Source: Candidatus Methylobacter favarea (GTDB taxonomy: Bacteria; Pseudomonadota; Gammaproteobacteria; Methylococcales; Methylomonadaceae). Taken from it: a stretch of 64,000 nt of DNA. Under the pieces are notes generated by a model. It saw only the letters and a program-made list of their open reading frames with translations. It was not told where the DNA came from and did not search any database. The stretch spans positions 124,001 through 188,000 of the forward strand of contig NZ_CADCXN010000001.1 in the NCBI RefSeq assembly GCF_902806695.1, given 5' to 3'. Below are positions 25,229 to 35,089 of this stretch, one piece after another; positions within the stretch are counted from its first letter, which is position 1; each line of letters starts with the position of its first letter. The position numbers were made by a program, and so were the translations under genes.

Positions 25229-28200
25229 CTACCCCGAGTGAGCCCGGTTAAAAAGCCGTAAGAACCCCGGCAATACCACGAGCACCAGCGGTATCTGGAC
25301 AATCAGTCCGGACACGATGGCGATCGCCAGGGGCTGCAGCATTTCCGAACCGGCGCCGATACCCATTGCCAGCGGCATCAGCGCGAGAATGGCTGCCAGG
25401 GTGGTCATGGCAATCGGACGCATGCGGTTGTTGCCGGCCGTTATCATGCGCTCAATGCCCTCTTCCGACTCAGGCAGGCTCTGATATTCCGAATAATAAA
25501 AGATGCTGACCTCGGTGACAATGCCGATTACCATAGTCATGCCCATCATGGCGGTGATGTTCAATTCGATATGGGCCAGCCACAAGCCGACAAACACGGC
25601 CGCGACGGCCGACAAGGTCGTCAGCATCATCGCCAGCGCCACATGAAACTGCTCGTACAAATACAGCAACAGGATAAAAACCAGCGCCACCGCCGCGGCA
25701 AACACGATGATCAGGTCATGGAAGGCGAGGCGCTGCTGCTCATACAAACCGCCCAGAACATAGTAAACATCTTTCGGCAACAGGCCGGGCTGTTCCAGGG
25801 TTTTGACGACATCGGCGACGGCGGAACCCATGTCCCGGCCACTGATGCGCGCCGTAACGGCCACCATGCGTTTTAGATTGTCGCGGGCGATTTGCGCCTG
25901 CCCGCTTTCCGTAATGATTTCCGCGATCCGTTTAAGCGGCACCCAGTGGCTGTTCAGGGAGCTGTTGGCAGAACTGCCTTGAGCAGTGCTATTGACAGCA
26001 CTGCCTTGAGAATTGTTGGGAGCCAGGATCCGCAACTGCTCCAGCGCCCGCATCGCCCCGCGCTCTTTTTCCGGTATCCAGACCCGCAGATTGACCATCT
26101 TTGGCCCCTCCTGCAGTTGGGTGGTAACGGTTCCCGACAGGTAATTGTTGAGGGTCTGCTGGACGGCCGCGGGACTGAGCCCTTCCAGGGCGGCTTTATC
26201 GCGTAAAACCCGGATATTGACCGCATCGCCTGCCGGGATGACGCCGTTGTTAAGGTCAACGACGCCCGCTATTTTTTCCAGCGCCGGAGCGATTTTATTG
26301 GCCAATTGCGCCAGTAATTGGCCGTCATTGGCATACAGTTTGACTTCTATCGGCTGCGGAACTGCGGTTAAATCACCGATCAAATCTTCCATCAGTTTGG
26401 CAAGTTCAATGCTCAGCCCCGGGACTTGCATGCCAATCTGTTTCCGGACACTGTCCATCACCTCATCCTGACTGCGCCGGGGCAAAGGCGTTAAGCGCAC
26501 GAAAAAATCGCCCTGATTGGCTTCCTTAAGGGAGCCTCCCAAACTGTTGCCGGTGCGGCGAGAATAAGTCTCCACTTCGGGCAACTTGCGCAGAATCGTT
26601 TCCACTTGTCTCAGCAAGCGATCCGTTTCCGACACCGAAGTGCCCGGCGCGGATCGGTAATCGAGAATAAAACCGCCTTCATCCATCGACGGCATAAAGC
26701 CCGAGCCGGTCTGCTGCCAGCCCAGGAAGCCGGCGGCCAAGAGCGGAAGCAGCGCGGTCAATATCAGCCAGGGTCTGGGCAACATCACTTGTAACAGGCT
26801 TTGATAGCATTGATGGAACCAGCGCGTCACGGGGCCGTTTTCTTCCTGTTCGGTATCTTTTTGCGTCAGGCTATGAGAGGCCAGCAACGGCACGGCCAGC
26901 CAAGCCACGATAAAGGAAATAAACAGGGCCGAAGCCATAGTGATGGACAGCGCTTTAAAAAAACTGCCGCTGACGCCGGACAAAAAAGCTAATGGCGCAA
27001 AGATGATAATCGTCGAGGCCGAGGAGCCTGCCAGCGGTTTGGTGAATTCCTCGGCGGCCAGATGAATACGCTCCTGATAGGTACCCGATGCTTCCCGCAG
27101 GCGGCGGATAATATGTTCGATCATGACAATTGCATCGTCGATGATCAAGGCCACGGCAGCCGCCATGCCGCCCAGCGTCATGATATTGAAGCCGATACCC
27201 AGTAAATGAATGATCAGTACGGTCGCCGACAAGGCCATAGGCACGGTAATGGCGGCAATCACCGTGACCTTGAAGTTACGCAGAAATACCAGCAGGGTGA
27301 CAATGGCCAGCCCCAATCCGATCAGCAAGGATTCTACGACGCTTTGGGCCGAGGCGACGATCAGATCGCTCTGGTCGTACCATTTGGCGATATTTATATC
27401 GGCCGGGAGCTTCTGTTTGATGAGTTCCAGTTGCGCTTGCGCGTTGCGGGCAATTTCAACGGTGCTGCTGCCGGGTTGTTGATTGATTTGAAACAGCACG
27501 GCATCGCGGCCCTCGGCGGTGATTCTCTGCCACTGCGGTGCGGTTGTTTTCACCACCTGTGCGACATCTTCAAGATAGACCAGGCCATTCTGACCGCTGC
27601 GTAAAATAGTTCTTGAAATCTGCTGCGAGTTTTGCAGTTGGGTATTGGCCAGCAGCAGGTACAGTTTATAGTTTTGCTCCAATCGCCCCACCGCCTGGAT
27701 CACATTGGCCGCGGAGAGGGCAGCGGCAATGTCATTGAGACTTAAACCCAGCGCATTGATGCGCGCCGGATCGACGAGAACCTGATATTCCGCGATTGCG
27801 CCGCCCAGCACATCCACTTTGGCCACGCCGGGAATCGCCGAAAGGATCGGCCTGATTTGATAAAGCGCGATGTCCCGGAGTTCGACCAGACTATGGCCTG
27901 GCGACAACAGGCTGTAACCCAGCACAGGGAAAACCGTAGGATCCATGCGTCTGACGCCGAACGACAAGGCGGCCGGCAGCGTTGAGCGAATCTGATTAAT
28001 GGCCGAGGCTACCTGCAGCATGGCCGAGACCATATCGCTGCCCCAGTTGAAATTGATGGCGATATCGGCGCTGCCGCGGCTGGTTGCCGAGCGCACGGTC
28101 AAAACCCCCGGCACGGCGCGCACCGCCTCTTCCACCGGCCAGGTGACCTGAACGGCCATGCGCTCTGCTGGCATGTCGCCGGCATTGAGATTGACCACCA

Positions 28201-28327
28201 CGCGTGGAAAGGTCACCTGAGGAAACAGGCTGACCGGCGTATTGTAGATTTCAAAGAAGCCGGCGATGGCAATCAGGCTCAGCGCAAATAAAATGGAACG
28301 GCGGTGCCGATAAGCCCATTGTGTCAT
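25229..28327 (-). CDS. RND efflux pump inner-membrane subunit
   Basis: A 1032-residue resistance-nodulation-division transporter with 12 membrane helices and two large periplasmic loops. It shows PVSLFPQVTFPRVVV near the start, the TM4 acidic motif ALIIDDAIVMIEHIIRR and the C-terminal MGMTMVIGIVTEVSIFYY. The TM4 motif differs from the DGAVVIVEN of CzcA heavy-metal pumps, so the substrate class is open. The stop overlaps nothing downstream, but the start overlaps the adaptor gene by 4 bp. Confidence 0.94.
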   Translation of the reverse strand: MTQWAYRHRRSILFALSLIAIAGFFEIYNTPVSLFPQVTFPRVVVNLNAGDMPAERMAVQVTWPVEEAVRAVPGVLTVRSATSRGSADIAINFNWGSDMVSAMLQVASAINQIRSTLPAALSFGVRRMDPTVFPVLGYSLLSPGHSLVELRDIALYQIRPILSAIPGVAKVDVLGGAIAEYQVLVDPARINALGLSLNDIAAALSAANVIQAVGRLEQNYKLYLLLANTQLQNSQQISRTILRSGQNGLVYLEDVAQVVKTTAPQWQRITAEGRDAVLFQINQQPGSSTVEIARNAQAQLELIKQKLPADINIAKWYDQSDLIVASAQSVVESLLIGLGLAIVTLLVFLRNFKVTVIAAITVPMALSATVLIIHLLGIGFNIMTLGGMAAAVALIIDDAIVMIEHIIRRLREASGTYQERIHLAAEEFTKPLAGSSASTIIIFAPLAFLSGVSGSFFKALSITMASALFISFIVAWLAVPLLASHSLTQKDTEQEENGPVTRWFHQCYQSLLQVMLPRPWLILTALLPLLAAGFLGWQQTGSGFMPSMDEGGFILDYRSAPGTSVSETDRLLRQVETILRKLPEVETYSRRTGNSLGGSLKEANQGDFFVRLTPLPRRSQDEVMDSVRKQIGMQVPGLSIELAKLMEDLIGDLTAVPQPIEVKLYANDGQLLAQLANKIAPALEKIAGVVDLNNGVIPAGDAVNIRVLRDKAALEGLSPAAVQQTLNNYLSGTVTTQLQEGPKMVNLRVWIPEKERGAMRALEQLRILAPNNSQGSAVNSTAQGSSANSSLNSHWVPLKRIAEIITESGQAQIARDNLKRMVAVTARISGRDMGSAVADVVKTLEQPGLLPKDVYYVLGGLYEQQRLAFHDLIIVFAAAVALVFILLLYLYEQFHVALAMMLTTLSAVAAVFVGLWLAHIELNITAMMGMTMVIGIVTEVSIFYYSEYQSLPESEEGIERMITAGNNRMRPIAMTTLAAILALMPLAMGIGAGSEMLQPLAIAIVSGLIVQIPLVLVVLPGFLRLFNRAHSG

Positions 28328-29439
28328 TGCGCCGCTCCCTTGCCGTTATGATTGGCAGGCGCCGCGGATACGGCCATGCCGGGTTCCAGTTCGTAGTTGC
28401 CCAAAACCGCCACGTCATCCCCGGCCTTCAAATCGGCGGCGATCACTTCAACCTGCCGGTCATTTTCGAGGCCGATCTCGACGCGGTGTTTGACGGCGCG
28501 GCCGTTTGCAACCGTAAACAGATTGTAGCCGCCCTCATCGGGCAGAACCGCCTGCCGCGGGACTGAGAAGGTATCGGCCGAAGCAATGACGATCCGGCCT
28601 TCGACGAAGTCATTGATCAATAGAATCTGATTCAGGGCCGGCCTGACGAAGACATTGAGCAGGCGGGTATTGGGATCGATTTGATGGGTGATGATCTCGA
28701 TACGGCCTTCGACCGGTTCCGCAGCGGGCGTGTTGACCGATCTTATCAGGACCTGTTGGCCGGGCTGCAGATGGGCGTAGTCCTCCGGCTCGACGCCTAA
28801 GCGCACCATCCACTGGTTCTGGTCGGCGAGTTGCAGCAAGGGCGCGCCGGCGGCAACGATTTGCCCCTGCTGAACGCTGACCAGATAAATGATGCCGTCT
28901 TGTTCCGCCCGGATTTGCCGTTCTTTACCTATACCCTGGTCAAGCAGATTTTTGACCATGACCCGGGCCTGCTCGACGCGCAATTGCGTCGCGACGCTAT
29001 TTTGCCGAGTTGCCAGTTTCAGACGGATGCGTTCCTGCAGCAGCTCATTGTCGCGCAATGCCGCCCCCAGTTCTCGTCGCGCCTGCTCCAGTTGCAACAC
29101 AGCGCTCACGCCCGGCTTTAATGTCAGCAGCACATCGCCTTGCCGGACAATTTGGCCCTGATTAACCTGCATTTTATCGATCTGGCTGATATAGGGAACG
29201 CTGATCGTCATCAACTTATCCGGAAACGGCAAAACGACGCCGTAAGCGGTAAAGGTTTCGTTGAATTCGCCTTTATGCAGTTTAATCGTTTGCACCTGCG
29301 CCACCGGTTCCGGTTCGGAAACCGGCGTGTCCGGACCGCTTGCATCGTGCGGCTTTAGCCGCCAGTAAAGCAGCGAACTGACCATTACCACGGCCAACAA
29401 CGCAACAAGGACGATGGTGTTTTTAGAATTGAACTTCAT
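28324..29439 (-). CDS. Periplasmic adaptor (MFP) of RND pump
   Basis: A 371-residue HlyD/MFP-family protein with one N-terminal membrane anchor (NTIVLVALLAVVMVSSLLYW). A lipoyl-like half (VNQGQIVRQGDVLLTLKPG), an alpha-hairpin (~100-160) and its partner lipoyl half (GIIYLVSVQQGQIVAAGAPLL) follow, then beta-barrel and membrane-proximal domains. It bridges the RND and TolC-like proteins and overlaps both genes by 4 bp. Confidence 0.94.
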   Translation of the reverse strand: MKFNSKNTIVLVALLAVVMVSSLLYWRLKPHDASGPDTPVSEPEPVAQVQTIKLHKGEFNETFTAYGVVLPFPDKLMTISVPYISQIDKMQVNQGQIVRQGDVLLTLKPGVSAVLQLEQARRELGAALRDNELLQERIRLKLATRQNSVATQLRVEQARVMVKNLLDQGIGKERQIRAEQDGIIYLVSVQQGQIVAAGAPLLQLADQNQWMVRLGVEPEDYAHLQPGQQVLIRSVNTPAAEPVEGRIEIITHQIDPNTRLLNVFVRPALNQILLINDFVEGRIVIASADTFSVPRQAVLPDEGGYNLFTVANGRAVKHRVEIGLENDRQVEVIAADLKAGDDVAVLGNYELEPGMAVSAAPANHNGKGAAQ

Positions 29440-30824
29440 AATTCCTTTTCATTAAAATCAGTAGCCGCATGATAAAGTCCGCTCGCCACCTCCAAGGCAA
29501 TCCCCGCTTGCACTAACTGCAATTCCAGGGTCAGCAGGCCAATCTTTTTGTCCGTCAGATTATTCCAGGCGACGTAATAATTAAATACGTCAACCTGGCC
29601 GTTTTCGATACCTGTCTGATAGGCTTTGACCAGATTGGCCAAATCGGGAATAGCATGACGAACGGATTGAATCTGTTTGTTTAGCGAGGCGATAGTAACC
29701 AGCAATTCGGCAATATCGGCTCTGGCTTGAAACAAGCGGCTGCTGTATTGATCGAACAGTTGTTGCCGCGTCGCCCGGTCAAGCGCGATCTGACCCTGAT
29801 TCCGGTCGAATATCGGCACGGTCATCGAGACGCCGAAGCCCAGGGTATAGAGGTTGCTGTTATCCCGGGCGGAATCAAAGCCGATACTGATCTGCGGAAA
29901 TTGCTGCATCACGGCGATATGCAGGCGTTCTTCCTGACTTTCGTAACCCCGTTTCAGGGCCATTAAATCCAGCCGCCGGTTTCCTATATCCTGTATTAAG
30001 GCGTCATAAGCCGGAGCTTTCATGGCGGTAACGAGTTCAGCATCCTGCTGCAAATTAACTGCTTCATGGGGTTTAAGCCCCATGGCCCGGTTCAGGCGTT
30101 GTTGCTGCTGTTTTATTTGCAATTTAAGCGCGAGCAAGCGAATATCGACCAGATTCTTGGCGGACACGGCGGCGACCCGTTCAAGCTCCGTGACCAGGCC
30201 CAGTTCAGCGGCTTCCTGCAAGCGCGCGCGGTTGTCTTCCAGACGCTGCGCCATTTCGCTGAGTAACGCCTGTTGCTGGCGGTAAACGATCAATTGATAA
30301 GCAGCCAGCTTTGCCGCCTGGGCGATTTGCCATTCCTGCCAGGCGATTTGCAAATCGACGCTTTGTTGCTGTTTTTCGGCAGCCTTTATTTTGTTCTGCC
30401 GCCAAACCAGGGCCGTCGCCTGCCAGCTCAGGCTGGCGCCAAAGGCATTGTTCGTGCCCAGATTAGTGCCGGCGGAAGGCGCGGAAAAACTGTAGGACAC
30501 TTTAGGGTCCGGCAATAAGCCGGCCTGCAACAGTTGCGCGTTGGCAATACCGTGTTGATCTCTTATTCCACGCAGTTCCGGATTGCGCAACACCGCCAGA
30601 ATGGCTGCTTCATCCGGTGATAAACCATTTGCCATATCAAACTTAACCGGTTCGAGCAGGGGGTGCTTTATTTTTGCCGCCTGCATAGTGATCTGTGCAC
30701 GGGATGGCGTTTGCAGTTGTTGCTGAACGGCTTGTTCCGTCAATGGTTTTGACTGATAGTGAGCGCAGCCAAGCAGCAGGCAAAGCCATCCTGCCGTAAA
30801 TGAATTAATGCCGTAAGTTTTCAT
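29436..30824 (-). CDS. TolC-family outer membrane efflux lipoprotein
   Basis: A 462-residue TolC-like channel. The signal peptide ends in a lipobox (CLLLGC), so it is likely lipid-anchored. Two repeated helical outer-membrane-efflux domains follow, with long amphipathic helices rich in Gln and Ala. It gives the pump its outer-membrane exit duct. It overlaps the sensor kinase and adaptor genes by 4 bp each. Confidence 0.93.
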   Translation of the reverse strand: MKTYGINSFTAGWLCLLLGCAHYQSKPLTEQAVQQQLQTPSRAQITMQAAKIKHPLLEPVKFDMANGLSPDEAAILAVLRNPELRGIRDQHGIANAQLLQAGLLPDPKVSYSFSAPSAGTNLGTNNAFGASLSWQATALVWRQNKIKAAEKQQQSVDLQIAWQEWQIAQAAKLAAYQLIVYRQQQALLSEMAQRLEDNRARLQEAAELGLVTELERVAAVSAKNLVDIRLLALKLQIKQQQQRLNRAMGLKPHEAVNLQQDAELVTAMKAPAYDALIQDIGNRRLDLMALKRGYESQEERLHIAVMQQFPQISIGFDSARDNSNLYTLGFGVSMTVPIFDRNQGQIALDRATRQQLFDQYSSRLFQARADIAELLVTIASLNKQIQSVRHAIPDLANLVKAYQTGIENGQVDVFNYYVAWNNLTDKKIGLLTLELQLVQAGIALEVASGLYHAATDFNEKEL

Positions 30825-32194
30825 GCGCTATTACAGGATCTGTTGCAGAAGATGACTGCCGCTTTAAGGCCCGGATGGTTATCTGATAAGACCAGGGTTC
30901 CGCCATGAAGATCGGCTATGGCTGATACTATGCTAAGGCCCAGGCCATTGCCTGGGGTCGTGCGGCTTTGTTCAAGCCGGTAAAAACGTTGCAGCACTTT
31001 CTGGCGGCTCGCTTCGGCAATGCCGGGGCCGTTGTCGGCAATAATCAACTCAATGCGATGGCCAACTGAACGCAGGCTGAGTTCAATCAGCGTGTTTTCA
31101 GGCGTATGCGCAATAGCATTGTCCAGCAGATTAAAGGCCAGCTGCGTCAGCAGTTCCTTATCACCGGACAATGTTACGTCCGGGTCGATGGCTGAATGGA
31201 TGGTTTTGCCCTGCTCCTCGGCGACAGGAGCCAGCGCTTCGGCCACGGAAACAACAATATCACTGAGGTTGACGGTTTTAAAACCGCTGCGCCGCGACCC
31301 CGATTCAATCTGCGAAATCCGGAGCAGCGCGGAGAACGTCGCCAGAATGGTATCGACTTCTTCAATGGCAAGGGCGATCTGTTTCCGGTACTGCGCTGCC
31401 GATAAATCCCTGTTGACCGCATTCTCAAGCCTGAATTTCAAATGACTGAGCGGCGTGCGCAGATCATGGGCAATGTCATTGGAGACTTGCTGGACGTTTT
31501 CAATCAACTCGCCGATTTTATCCAGCATAAGGTTTAGCAATAAAGCCAGCCTGTCCAGTTCATCGCGGTTTTTTGCCACGGGCAGCCGATGCTTCAGGTC
31601 GCCCGCGATGATGACTTCAGTTGATGTGGTAATGCCTTCGATTTTTTTCAGGAAGGTGCGGCTTAGATAAAGCCCGCCTCCTGCCCCGAGAGTAATTACC
31701 AGGACAATGCCCCATAAAAAAGCCTGGATTATCGCTTCACCCGCATCCCGGATATACTCGCCGTCATGGCCCACGCCGAGCCAGACATTATCCGGCAGCG
31801 GAATAACCTTCATATAAATAACGTCCATTTCTTCCCGCCGAGGTTTTGTGTCCGCGGCCGGACGGATGATGGTCTGCCAGCCCGCGGAGGGTTTAAAGCC
31901 GCCGAAATTTCCGCCGATTAACACGCCATTGCGATCCAGAATTCCGCAAATATGCGATGCCATGCAGTCATTTCCGGCAATTTCTTCTTTTAATTCGTCC
32001 AGTCCGTCGGAATCGTATTCAGCTTTCAGCATCGTTGCCTCGATCTCGATACCGCTTTTAAGCTGTTGCTCAAGGGTATGCGTCGTCAGCCAATAAACCG
32101 TTAGGCCGATGGCCAGAAAAGAAAGCAAAAACAGGCCCAAATATAAGGCCGACAGTTTAAAACTGGTGGTATCGGCGATGTCAGGCAGTTTCAT
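30821..32194 (-). CDS. Sensor histidine kinase of the RND operon
   Basis: A 457-residue kinase: TM1 near 13-35, a ~125-residue periplasmic domain with two Cys (NDCMASHICG), TM2 near 160-180, then HAMP. HisKA is NDIAHDLRTPLSHLK, and the ATPase boxes are NLLDNAIAHTPE, DNGPGI and GNGLGLSIV. The Cys pair could sense metal or redox state (inference). It overlaps the regulator gene by 14 bp. Confidence 0.94.
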   Translation of the reverse strand: MKLPDIADTTSFKLSALYLGLFLLSFLAIGLTVYWLTTHTLEQQLKSGIEIEATMLKAEYDSDGLDELKEEIAGNDCMASHICGILDRNGVLIGGNFGGFKPSAGWQTIIRPAADTKPRREEMDVIYMKVIPLPDNVWLGVGHDGEYIRDAGEAIIQAFLWGIVLVITLGAGGGLYLSRTFLKKIEGITTSTEVIIAGDLKHRLPVAKNRDELDRLALLLNLMLDKIGELIENVQQVSNDIAHDLRTPLSHLKFRLENAVNRDLSAAQYRKQIALAIEEVDTILATFSALLRISQIESGSRRSGFKTVNLSDIVVSVAEALAPVAEEQGKTIHSAIDPDVTLSGDKELLTQLAFNLLDNAIAHTPENTLIELSLRSVGHRIELIIADNGPGIAEASRQKVLQRFYRLEQSRTTPGNGLGLSIVSAIADLHGGTLVLSDNHPGLKAAVIFCNRSCNSA

Positions 32195-32858
32195 GGATCA
32201 TATAGCCTGCGCCGCGCACGGTCAGGATCAGATCCGGCCTGCTGCCGGCATTGAGCTTGCTGCGCAGACGGCTGATATGAGTTTCGACGATATTGGTTTG
32301 GGGATCAAAATGAAAATCCCAGACGTTTTCAAGCAGCATGGTTCGGGTCACCACTTGCCCTGCATGGCGGACCAGATACTCCAGCAGGCGGAACTCGGTC
32401 GGCTGAAGATCAATGAGTCGCCCGGCGCGTTTGACCGTTCTTTTTAACAGATCGATTTCAAGATCCTGAACCTGCAAAAACTTTTGTTCCACTGTTTCCC
32501 GAGGCCTGCGCAGCAGCGCGTTGACGCGGGCGTCAAGCTCGCTGAACGCGAACGGCTTGACCAGATAATCGTCACCGCCGGCATTGAGGCCTTCAACGCG
32601 GTCATCGATGCCGCCCATCGTGGTCAGAAACAGGACCGGCGCCGTGCAGCCGCTGCTGCGCAGTATTTTGATCAAGGTCAGCCCGTCGAGGTGAGGCAGC
32701 ATGCGGTCGACAACAAGCAGGTCATAGTTCCCTTCCCTGGCCAGGAGCAGGCCTTCGTAGCCGTCCTTTGCCAGGTCGACAGTATGGCCTGCCTGTTTCA
32801 GGCCTGCCGAGACATAATCCCCGGTCTCATTGTCATCCTCGATCAGCAATAGTTTCAT
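32181..32858 (-). CDS. OmpR-family response regulator of the RND operon
   Basis: A 225-residue regulator. The receiver domain has acidic EDD at 7-9, the phospho-acceptor Asp in LLVVDRMLP and the Lys in LVKPFAFSELDAR. The C-terminal winged helix has LLEYLVRHAGQVVTRTMLLENVW. It probably activates the pump operon that starts with it. Only 46 bp separate it from the cytochrome gene upstream. Confidence 0.95.
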   Translation of the reverse strand: MKLLLIEDDNETGDYVSAGLKQAGHTVDLAKDGYEGLLLAREGNYDLLVVDRMLPHLDGLTLIKILRSSGCTAPVLFLTTMGGIDDRVEGLNAGGDDYLVKPFAFSELDARVNALLRRPRETVEQKFLQVQDLEIDLLKRTVKRAGRLIDLQPTEFRLLEYLVRHAGQVVTRTMLLENVWDFHFDPQTNIVETHISRLRSKLNAGSRPDLILTVRGAGYMIHETA

Positions 32859-32904
32859 GTCCTGGACACTGGGTAATTTTTATGATGATGGATGGCGCAG
32901 AAAT

Positions 32905-33480
32905 TTATCCGGGATTATTATCAGCCGGTTTTTTATTTCCATTCCACATGGCTTTCACCAGATTTTCCTTGTGTATAACGCTTTCAAAGGCAACCCCAAG
33001 CACATGCACGATAACGAGCAGCAAGCTAAGGTTAGCCGCGATTTCGTGCGCTTCCTCCCAAAACTTTTCATTGCTCGGGCTTACCAGACCTGCAAGCGGG
33101 CCCAGATTCTGGTCAGCTGCATAAACGATCAGGCCTGATATTACAGTGACGAATAAGCTGACGATTAACAGCACTATCATGGCGGCTCCGGCCGGATTAT
33201 GGCCGAGATAACGTTTAGCTTTTAACGCGACGGCATCCTTAACGTAAGCAACGGACCTGGCCGGAGAGCATAAAAAATTCGAAAATCTCGCGTAGCTGTT
33301 GCCTGCAAAACCCCAAAACAATCGAAAGACCAGTAAACTAAGCACCAGGTAGCCGGCCCATACATGGATCGTTAAAAGCTCGTCTTCAGTCAAATAAGCC
33401 GCAGAAAAACCGGCAACCAAAAGCCAGTGAAAAATTCTAAGCGGCAGATCCCAGATTTTAATTAATTTCGGTGATTCCAT
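32905..33480 (-). CDS. Cytochrome b561-like membrane protein
   Basis: A 191-residue four-helix membrane protein with candidate haem ligands in RIFHWLLV, LTIHVWAGYLVL and the late VIVHVLGVAFES. It is a cytochrome b/b6-type quinol or ferredoxin-linked electron carrier of the inner membrane. It is commonly found beside PepSY proteins and two-component systems, as here. The redox partner is not identified. Confidence 0.9.
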   Translation of the reverse strand: MESPKLIKIWDLPLRIFHWLLVAGFSAAYLTEDELLTIHVWAGYLVLSLLVFRLFWGFAGNSYARFSNFLCSPARSVAYVKDAVALKAKRYLGHNPAGAAMIVLLIVSLFVTVISGLIVYAADQNLGPLAGLVSPSNEKFWEEAHEIAANLSLLLVIVHVLGVAFESVIHKENLVKAMWNGNKKPADNNPG

Positions 33481-33525
33481 TGAGTATTCCTGAAAATATC
33501 AAAATAAAGCCGGGGAAATGTTCCG

Positions 33526-33700
33526 ATACGCGCCAACTTAGTGGCTATAGTACGCTGCAATTGCATGGAAAGTCGTCATGTCGGCATGGATTGCCGACAT
33601 CCAGAACACAGGGATGTGCTTGTAGCCATTGCCATCCGTGGCAGCTGGATTCCGGCAATCCATGCCGGAATGACGCGCTTTTCCTTAAGTTGGCGCATAT
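33526..33700. repeat. Nested inverted-repeat element (MITE/REPIN-like)
   Basis: Outer arms ATACGCGCCAACTTA (33526-33540) and TAAGTTGGCGCATAT (33686-33700) are inverted with one mismatch. Inside them, 31-nt arms at 33574-33604 and 33645-33675 are also inverted, differing in four positions (GTCGGCATGGATTGCCGAC against TTCCGGCATGGATTGCCGG as read on the same strand). It has no coding frame. It separates the PepSY gene from the cytochrome gene. Confidence 0.85.
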
Positions 33701-33724
33701 GGGAGCAATTCCCCGGCAATTCGA

Positions 33725-34075
33725 TTATTTATTTTCCGAGCCTTCATCAGCTTCATCATCCAATGAAACTTTAAGGACGCTCCCGGTTTTGCCATCGACC
33801 TTGACTTCATAAACCTTGCCGTCCTTGACTGTTTCAACTTCGAACTGAACGGTATTTGATTCCTCGTCCACTTCAGCTTCCATGGCTTTGCCGCCGGTTT
33901 TCTTTTCCGCCGCCCTGATCGCCTCGGTTAAAGAAATTTTGGCCTGGCTGAAAAGCGTTAACTCTTTGGCTTCCTTTTCCTTTGACTCGCCTGCTTGCGC
34001 CGCGTTAACGGCGGCGCCTGTCATGACTGCCGCCGCCAGCATCGCTGTCAGGATTTTGTTGGCTTTATTATGCAT
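33725..34075 (-). CDS. Exported PepSY-domain protein
   Basis: A 116-residue protein. A signal peptide (cut near VNAAQAGES) precedes a PepSY fold: SLTEAIRAAEKKTGGKAMEAEV, VQFEVETVKDGKVYEVKVD and TGSVLKV. The tail is acidic (DDEADEGSE), which might bind a metal cation. It lies upstream of a cytochrome b561-like gene and a two-component system, an arrangement seen for envelope or metal sensing modules. The role is inferred only from this context. Confidence 0.88.
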   Translation of the reverse strand: MHNKANKILTAMLAAAVMTGAAVNAAQAGESKEKEAKELTLFSQAKISLTEAIRAAEKKTGGKAMEAEVDEESNTVQFEVETVKDGKVYEVKVDGKTGSVLKVSLDDEADEGSENK

Positions 34076-34142
34076 TGTCTTTCCTCTTTCATATCAGGCG
34101 GAATTGCCTGATTTCAGAAATAGAATAAGCCCGAATACATTG

Positions 34143-34157
34143 CCGGAAGCCTTCCGG
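34143..34157. promoter_or_regulatory. Short palindrome upstream of the PepSY gene
   Basis: CCGGAAG-C-CTTCCGG is a perfect 7-1-7 palindrome about 70 bp upstream of the PepSY start. A second hairpin, ATCAGGC/GCCTGAT, lies at 34093-34112. Either could be an operator; no known regulator site is recognised. Confidence 0.3.
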
Positions 34158-34297
34158 AACTATACCATTTTGTAATGTTTGGCCGTTGACCGGCAAATCA
34201 TTGAAAATCCGCATCCATAGCCATTAAAGCCGCCGGCATGGCCGGCAAAAAATCGATGAGGCACAAGTAAAAGTCCGTAAATCAAGCATTGAGCCTG

Positions 34298-35089
34298 TCA
34301 ATGCTTGTCAATTATTTCCTCTTTCAATACATCAAAGGGATTGAAGGCAATAGCCAGACTGAGTTTCAGGTTGATAATGCAGGCGGCGGTGGTGCCGGTA
34401 AAAATGCAGATCATGATGGCGATCTGGTATTTTACCGCCAGCCAGGGTTCGCTGCCGCCCAGGATTTGTCCGGTCATCATGCCGGGCAGCGATACCAGAC
34501 CCATGGTCGCCATGCCGGCGATAGTCGGATTGATTGCGGCCTTGACGGCCAGGCGAAAATAGGGCCGCACGGCTTCCCAGCGCGACGCGCCTAATAATAA
34601 AAAGGTTACATACTCGTTTTCGCTCTTGCGCAAGGCTGAATAGAAGCGCTCCAAAGCGATGACGTTGCCTTGCAGACAGTTGCCGAGAATCATGCCCGCC
34701 AACGGCACGAGGTAACGGGCATCATAAAAGTGCGCCGGCTGGATAACCAGGATCACCAGATAGGCGGTGGTGAACAGTATGCTTGAAGCAATGGCCGTAA
34801 AAGTGGCCAGAAAAAAATAACGCGCTTTAAGCCCGGCGCGCTGCAGGATGCTCCAGTCGGCGACCAGCAGCATCATCAATATCCACAAGCCATTAAACCA
34901 GGGGTTATTAAGGTGGAACAACATTTTCAGATAGATGCCTACCAGCATTAACTGAATGCTCATGCGCAGGATGCTGACGGCGATGTCCCGACTCAAACGC
35001 AGACCGATCAGCCACAGCAGCAGCCAGGGCAGCACGCAGAGACCATAGAGCAGCGCCATCTGCGGCAGGGCGATGTCAAGTGTTTTCAT
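34298..35089 (-). CDS. fetB: FetB-type ABC transporter permease (UPF0014)
   Basis: A 263-residue membrane protein with about seven helices. Family features are SILRMSIQLMLVGIYLK and the late segment SLPGMMTGQILGGSEP, which is conserved in FetB/YbbM. In E. coli FetAB is described as an iron exporter protecting against peroxide. It overlaps fetA by 4 bp. Confidence 0.93.
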   Translation of the reverse strand: MKTLDIALPQMALLYGLCVLPWLLLWLIGLRLSRDIAVSILRMSIQLMLVGIYLKMLFHLNNPWFNGLWILMMLLVADWSILQRAGLKARYFFLATFTAIASSILFTTAYLVILVIQPAHFYDARYLVPLAGMILGNCLQGNVIALERFYSALRKSENEYVTFLLLGASRWEAVRPYFRLAVKAAINPTIAGMATMGLVSLPGMMTGQILGGSEPWLAVKYQIAIMICIFTGTTAACIINLKLSLAIAFNPFDVLKEEIIDKH

